A stretch of DNA of 64,000 bases from JACDAL01 sp963849115 (GTDB taxonomy: Bacteria > Actinomycetota > CADDZG01 > WHSQ01), in contig CAWKGK010000002.1 in NCBI GenBank assembly GCA_963849115.1, positions 124,001 through 188,000 of the forward strand. The letters run 5' to 3'. The notes under the pieces are model-generated. The model was given only the letters and a program-made list of their open reading frames with translations, did not search any database and had not been told where the DNA came from. Positions 60,623-64,000 of this stretch are shown one piece after another. Each line of letters begins with the position of its first letter. The first letter of the stretch is position 1. The translations under genes were made by a program, and so were the position numbers.

Positions 60623-60747
60623 GCTTCATTCCTCCTGTGGACTCGGGGGGCAAGCCTGGCCGAGGCCCCGTCTTGATGCCGCCCGATATGGTGCCGTTGG
60701 GCTGCGGGGCAGGGGATGGGGACGGCTTCGCCGTCAAGGCCGTTCAT
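60598..60747 (-). CDS. Possible 49-residue leader peptide overlapping rpsF
   Basis: An ATG at 60747 has the strongest ribosome site of the area (GGGGAGGTGATAGC). The frame runs 49 codons and ends inside rpsF, so stopping ribosomes would pass the rpsF start. The peptide is His/Arg/Pro-rich with no family. The leader also has a hairpin GACGGC-GAA-GCCGTC. It could be regulatory or chance. Confidence 0.35.
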   Translation of the reverse strand: MNGLDGEAVPIPCPAAQRHHIGRHQDGASARLAPRVHRRNEACVVMKRW

Positions 60748-60879
60748 GCTATCACCTCCCCAAAGCTCTCTCCGGGTGCGGGTCTGTTCCCCATCACTCC
60801 AGCACATGGCTGCGACACGGGATGTGGCGCGCGCCACAGTTTCCAAGATCGACCACCACCGAGCCCTCGGGGGAGCTTC

Positions 60880-62112
60880 CTACTCCGCAAGCCGCCGGCG
60901 GCCGGCAACCTGCGCCGGAACGGACGGTGCTCGAGTTGACCGCGATGCCCTCAAGAAGACGACGAAGAGGCAGGCGAGAAGGACCTCTCGTCCCCACACC
61001 CCCGCCACCAGCATGGTCTTGGCTGCAGTCCAGGTGAGCTGGTCACCCGTCAGGCTGAAGTCGTAGTACCAGCGAAAGATTCCGACGTACACGGCGAGAT
61101 CGGCGAGGGCGTAGGCGAGCCACCAGCCCACGCTCACCCGCAGGAGCACGAAGAAGGGCAGGATCCAGAGGGCGAACTGAGGAGAGTGGACCTTGCTCCA
61201 CAACAGAAATGCGGCGACCATGGCTGCCGAGACCTGCAGAAACGGATAGGCGGGCAAGGCCTCGGAGCTTCTACGCCTCCAGCCGAGGGCCAACGCGGCC
61301 CCGCAAGAGATCACGCTCAGCACCAGGCTCACCAGGTTCAGCGCCTGCGGATCGCCGGCAAGGCTCGGGAACCCCCAGGTGTAGAAGGCGTTGAAGTCGG
61401 CGGTGCGGCGGCTGTGAAAGGCATAGGTGGCCCACCATCCGTCAAAGTTCGCAACGATGAAGGGAAGGTTGAGGATCCCTACGGTCGCCGCCCCCACCGC
61501 TACAACCAGTCCTGCGGCGCGCCTCTCCCCCCTGGCCCAGCGCTCGAGCGCAAGCGGTGCGAGCAAGAGGGCGGGGAAAAGCTTTGCTGCAGCCCCCAAC
61601 CCCAGAGCTGCGGCGGCGCCCAGGGGTCGGTCCCGTGACCACAGCCACACTCCTCCGCAGAGGGCCGCGACGGCGAGAAGGTCCCAGTTGTGGAAGGAGT
61701 AGAGAACTAGGGCTGGAGCGAGCGCCCACAGGAGGGCACGGCGCCCGGCGAGATCGTGCAACAGCCCCGCCGAGAGCAGCGCGAACGGGGCGAGCGCCAC
61801 CGCGCTGACAGTCAGAAAGGCACCGAAGTCCGAGACCAGTCTGGAGGTGAGCCACATGAACACCCCCGTCACGACCGGATACTCGATGGCACCCCCCACA
61901 AGTCCTTGCTCCCCGAGGTCCCCGTGTATGTAGACGAACTCATTTCCGGCCAGCCCACGAACCCCATAAAGCGCCTGGATGTCGTTGTAGCAAAGGCGTC
62001 CGTACTGGCTGCCGTCCCACGACAAGCGCGTGCACTGGCTCTTCAAGGCATAGGCGGCCAGGAGCGACAGGGCACACGACACCAGCACGAGAGCAAGTCC
62101 CCGCTCCCGCAT
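60880..62112 (-). CDS. GT87/DUF2029-type membrane glycosyltransferase
   Basis: A 410-residue protein with about ten to twelve helices. WDGSQYGRLCYNDIQALYG and the loop Asp before GAIEYPVVTG resemble the catalytic loop of GT-C fold mannosyltransferases that use polyprenyl-phosphate sugars. The gene position between rpsF and PBP1A equals that of Rv0051 in M. tuberculosis. ATG 62112 preferred over upstream TTG/GTG. Confidence 0.82.
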   Translation of the reverse strand: MRERGLALVLVSCALSLLAAYALKSQCTRLSWDGSQYGRLCYNDIQALYGVRGLAGNEFVYIHGDLGEQGLVGGAIEYPVVTGVFMWLTSRLVSDFGAFLTVSAVALAPFALLSAGLLHDLAGRRALLWALAPALVLYSFHNWDLLAVAALCGGVWLWSRDRPLGAAAALGLGAAAKLFPALLLAPLALERWARGERRAAGLVVAVGAATVGILNLPFIVANFDGWWATYAFHSRRTADFNAFYTWGFPSLAGDPQALNLVSLVLSVISCGAALALGWRRRSSEALPAYPFLQVSAAMVAAFLLWSKVHSPQFALWILPFFVLLRVSVGWWLAYALADLAVYVGIFRWYYDFSLTGDQLTWTAAKTMLVAGVWGREVLLACLFVVFLRASRSTRAPSVPAQVAGRRRLAE

Positions 62113-62221
62113 CACGTGGATTGCGCCAAGGTGCCCATACAGAGAGCTTCTCTGATACCAAACGCGCCCCAAGCACCAGTCTCACACCAGGCCTCCGAGC
62201 CGGATACTTTCTTCCGCGGCA

Positions 62222-64000
62222 CTAGGGGCCGGGACTGGCGGCCGGGTCGGGAGAGGCTGCCGGCGAGGGGCTAGGGGCCGGTGTCAGAGAGGGGCTGGGG
62301 CTCGGCGCGGGGCTGGGGCTCGGCGAGGGACTGGGACTTGGCGAGGGGCTGGGGCTCGGGCTGGGGCTCGGGGAGGGGCTGGGGCTCGGACTGGGACTTG
62401 GCGAGGGGCTCGGACTGGGACTGGGGGACGGAGGCGGCGGGGAGTTGAGCACCTCGCCCGGAAGGTCCTCGGGGATAGCGAACTCCTCCACCGGAGTACC
62501 TGCCACTGCTTCGGCCATGAAGGCTGCCCAGATTCGCGCCGGAAAGGATCCACCGGTGACATCGATGCCCTGGACCGGGCGGCACAACTCCGCGTCGGAA
62601 CAGAAGCGCATCTGCGGCACCAAATCCTTGTCTTCGAGCCTCGGATAGCCCATCCACACGACCGTGGTGAGCTGAGGAATCGAGCCGGCGAACCAAGCGT
62701 CGACGTTGTTCTGGGTAGTCCCCGTCTTGCCGGCTGTGGGGCGACCGATATCCGCGGCCGTGGCCGTGCCCCCGGAAACGACGTGAGTGAGCACCTGGTT
62801 CAGGACATCGGCGGAGTTTCGCTCCACCACTCGCCGGCCCGCCACGCGACGCTCACTCCCGCACCTCGTCTCGCGCTGGTCGCCGTATTCCAGCACGCAG
62901 TTTCCGTCCTGGTCCTCAACGTAGATAACAGGTGACACCTCGGGCTCGGCGCCTCGTGCAGTGAAGCCGGCGTAGGCGCGCGCCATTTGGAGAGGTGTGA
63001 CGTCCACGTCACTTCCGCCCAGGGCGAGCGAGCACCGCGCCGCGACCTCGGCTCCAGAGGGGCCGCTGAAGCCGAATCTCTCCAGCAATCCGGCAACGGA
63101 GGCGGGTCCAATCTCCGCGATGAGCTGGGCGTAGACAGTGTTGACCGAGTTCGTGGTCGCCTCGTCGAGGGTGATCGTGCCGTAGGACGCACCTCCGTAG
63201 TTCTCCGGCTGCCACGGGGTCCCGTCGGGGTTGGCGCAGACGGGATTGGAGATCGTCGCGGGGCTCGGGCCGGGGAACCGAGACATTGGCGAGATCCCCT
63301 GCTCGATTGCCGATAACAGCGTGAAGGGCTTGAACGCGGAGCCCGGCTGCCGCCGGTTGTCGGTGGCGAAGTTGAAGCCGCGCGCCGCCTGCACATTTTC
63401 GAAACGGCGTCCCCCCACCAAGGCGCGGAGCGATCCTTTCGGGGTGAGCGCCACCAGCGCAGCCTGAGGTTCCGACCTTTTCTGCAACAACGAGGAGACG
63501 GCCGACTCCGCCTGAGCCTGCATGTCGAGGTCGAGCGTGGTGTGGATTTGCAGCCCGGATGTGTACAGGCGCGACCCGAGCTGGGGCTCCAGGACGTCCT
63601 TGCGCAACCATTCCATGAAGTAGGCGGCCTTCTGAGTACCGGCTGCGGGCGAAGGTGCAAGCCTGAGCTTCGCTTGCATGGCTTCGGCCATTCGGTCCTG
63701 GGTGATGTATCCCTGGTCCTGCATCTGAGTGAGCACGCGTTCCCGCCGCTCCTTCGCCGCTCGCGGCTGCCGGTCGAGCTGATAGGACTCGGGGGCAGGG
63801 ATGATGCCGGCCAGGTATGCGGCCTCAGACAGGGTCAGCTCGGTTGCATGTTTGTCGAAGTAGCTGCGCGCCGCCGCCTCTATGCCGTAGGCCCCTCGCC
63901 CTAGATAGATCGTGTTCAGGTAGAAGCCGAGAATCTGGCGCTTCGAGAAGGCGCGCTCGAGCTTGAGCGCCAGCACTGCCTCGCGCGCCTTGCGCTCGAC
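62222..64000 (-). CDS. ponA: Class A penicillin-binding protein PBP1A, C-terminal part (5' end beyond the window)
   Basis: At least 592 residues, open to the window edge. It contains the end of the glycosyltransferase domain (LERAFSKRQILGFYLNTIYLG), then the transpeptidase with SxxK in GSAFKPFTLL, SxN in TTNSVNTVYA and KTG in AGKTGTTQNN. The C-terminal 75 residues are an almost pure Ser-Pro repeat with Pro and Ala. The same gene order exists in mycobacteria (ponA1). The reading frame continues past 64000, so the start is missing. Confidence 0.95.
   Translation of the reverse strand, partial: VERKAREAVLALKLERAFSKRQILGFYLNTIYLGRGAYGIEAAARSYFDKHATELTLSEAAYLAGIIPAPESYQLDRQPRAAKERRERVLTQMQDQGYITQDRMAEAMQAKLRLAPSPAAGTQKAAYFMEWLRKDVLEPQLGSRLYTSGLQIHTTLDLDMQAQAESAVSSLLQKRSEPQAALVALTPKGSLRALVGGRRFENVQAARGFNFATDNRRQPGSAFKPFTLLSAIEQGISPMSRFPGPSPATISNPVCANPDGTPWQPENYGGASYGTITLDEATTNSVNTVYAQLIAEIGPASVAGLLERFGFSGPSGAEVAARCSLALGGSDVDVTPLQMARAYAGFTARGAEPEVSPVIYVEDQDGNCVLEYGDQRETRCGSERRVAGRRVVERNSADVLNQVLTHVVSGGTATAADIGRPTAGKTGTTQNNVDAWFAGSIPQLTTVVWMGYPRLEDKDLVPQMRFCSDAELCRPVQGIDVTGGSFPARIWAAFMAEAVAGTPVEEFAIPEDLPGEVLNSPPPPSPSPSPSPSPSPSPSPSPSPSPSPSPSPSPSPSPSPSPSPAPSPSPSLTPAPSPSPAASPDPAASPGP
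62225..62443 (-). repeat. Ser-Pro coding low-complexity repeat at the PBP1A C-terminus
   Basis: Roughly 70 residues of alternating Ser and Pro are encoded by short imperfect repeats such as GGCTGGGGCTCGG on the plus strand. The tail should be an extended, cell-wall-spanning segment. Actinobacterial PonA1 proteins also end in Pro-rich tails, but this is near pure SP. Confidence 0.85.

Overview
The window is a GC-rich bacterial chromosome segment, most likely from a deep-branching actinobacterium. Actinobacterial signs are the order PBP1A, GT87 membrane protein, rpsF, ssb, rpsR, rplI, dnaB; a ppk-CYTH/CHAD-MutT1 cluster; HspR with HAIR-like operators; a RamB-type regulator divergent from isocitrate lyase; a mycothiol-dependent-isomerase-family protein; an EtfD-like protein; the tRNA-Thr, tRNA-Met, rpmG order; and several apparently leaderless promoters with TAnnnT -10 boxes. 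Unlike typical Actinomycetia it carries a complete System I (Ccm) cytochrome c maturation set, so I place it outside the well-studied classes but cannot name the taxon.

Layout. 1-7.8 kb: start of a divergent lipoprotein gene, then ccm genes (thioredoxin, E, F, H, I-like, an added carboxypeptidase-regulatory-domain protein, A, B, C, D), mostly with 4-bp stop/start overlaps. 7.9-13.1 kb: a cytochrome bc/b6f-like operon (small membrane protein, dicluster ferredoxin, split cytochrome b, Rieske, membrane-anchored diheme cytochrome c, two small membrane/lipoproteins). 13.2-19.6 kb: a nitrogen/polyamine-type block (two class I amidotransferase-like proteins, SDR, GlnA/PuuA-like ligase, M20 dipeptidase, agmatinase-like). 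19.7-24 kb: PIG-L deacetylase, PPOX protein, RamB-like regulator, isocitrate lyase with a 7-unit minisatellite. 24-29 kb: phosphotransferase, and two paralogous sensor-type membrane proteins without kinase domains flanking an Hsp20 gene. 28.9-31.7 kb: tRNA-Thr, tRNA-Met, rpmG, twin terminators, groEL with a perfect CIRCE. 31.7-36.5 kb: an undescribed-looking cluster in which a Tat-exported Cys-rich protein resembling the methylamine dehydrogenase light chain, but lacking both cofactor tryptophans, sits with MauD- and MauE-like maturation proteins. 36.5-44.1 kb: LarE-like, GNAT, LemA, VapBC, hydrolase, and the dnaK-grpE-dnaJ-hspR operon.

44.2-53.7 kb: EtfD-like Fe-S protein, mycothiol-isomerase family protein, dcd, tRNA-Gly followed by a graveyard of integrase remnants and two copies of a LexA-type promoter, then accessory genes (TauE/SafE, CDF transporter, YetF, SnoaL-like, HTH_42). 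52.8-64 kb: MutT1, CYTH/CHAD, ppk, then the housekeeping block dnaB-rplI-rpsR-ssb-rpsF, a GT87 membrane protein and a 5'-truncated PBP1A.

The strongest candidates for something new are (i) a roughly 160-bp structured element present twice, before ccmE and before the etfD-like gene, with a compensatory stem change; (ii) the MauA-like/MauD/MauE cluster; and (iii) the bc-type complex with its own dicluster ferredoxin.
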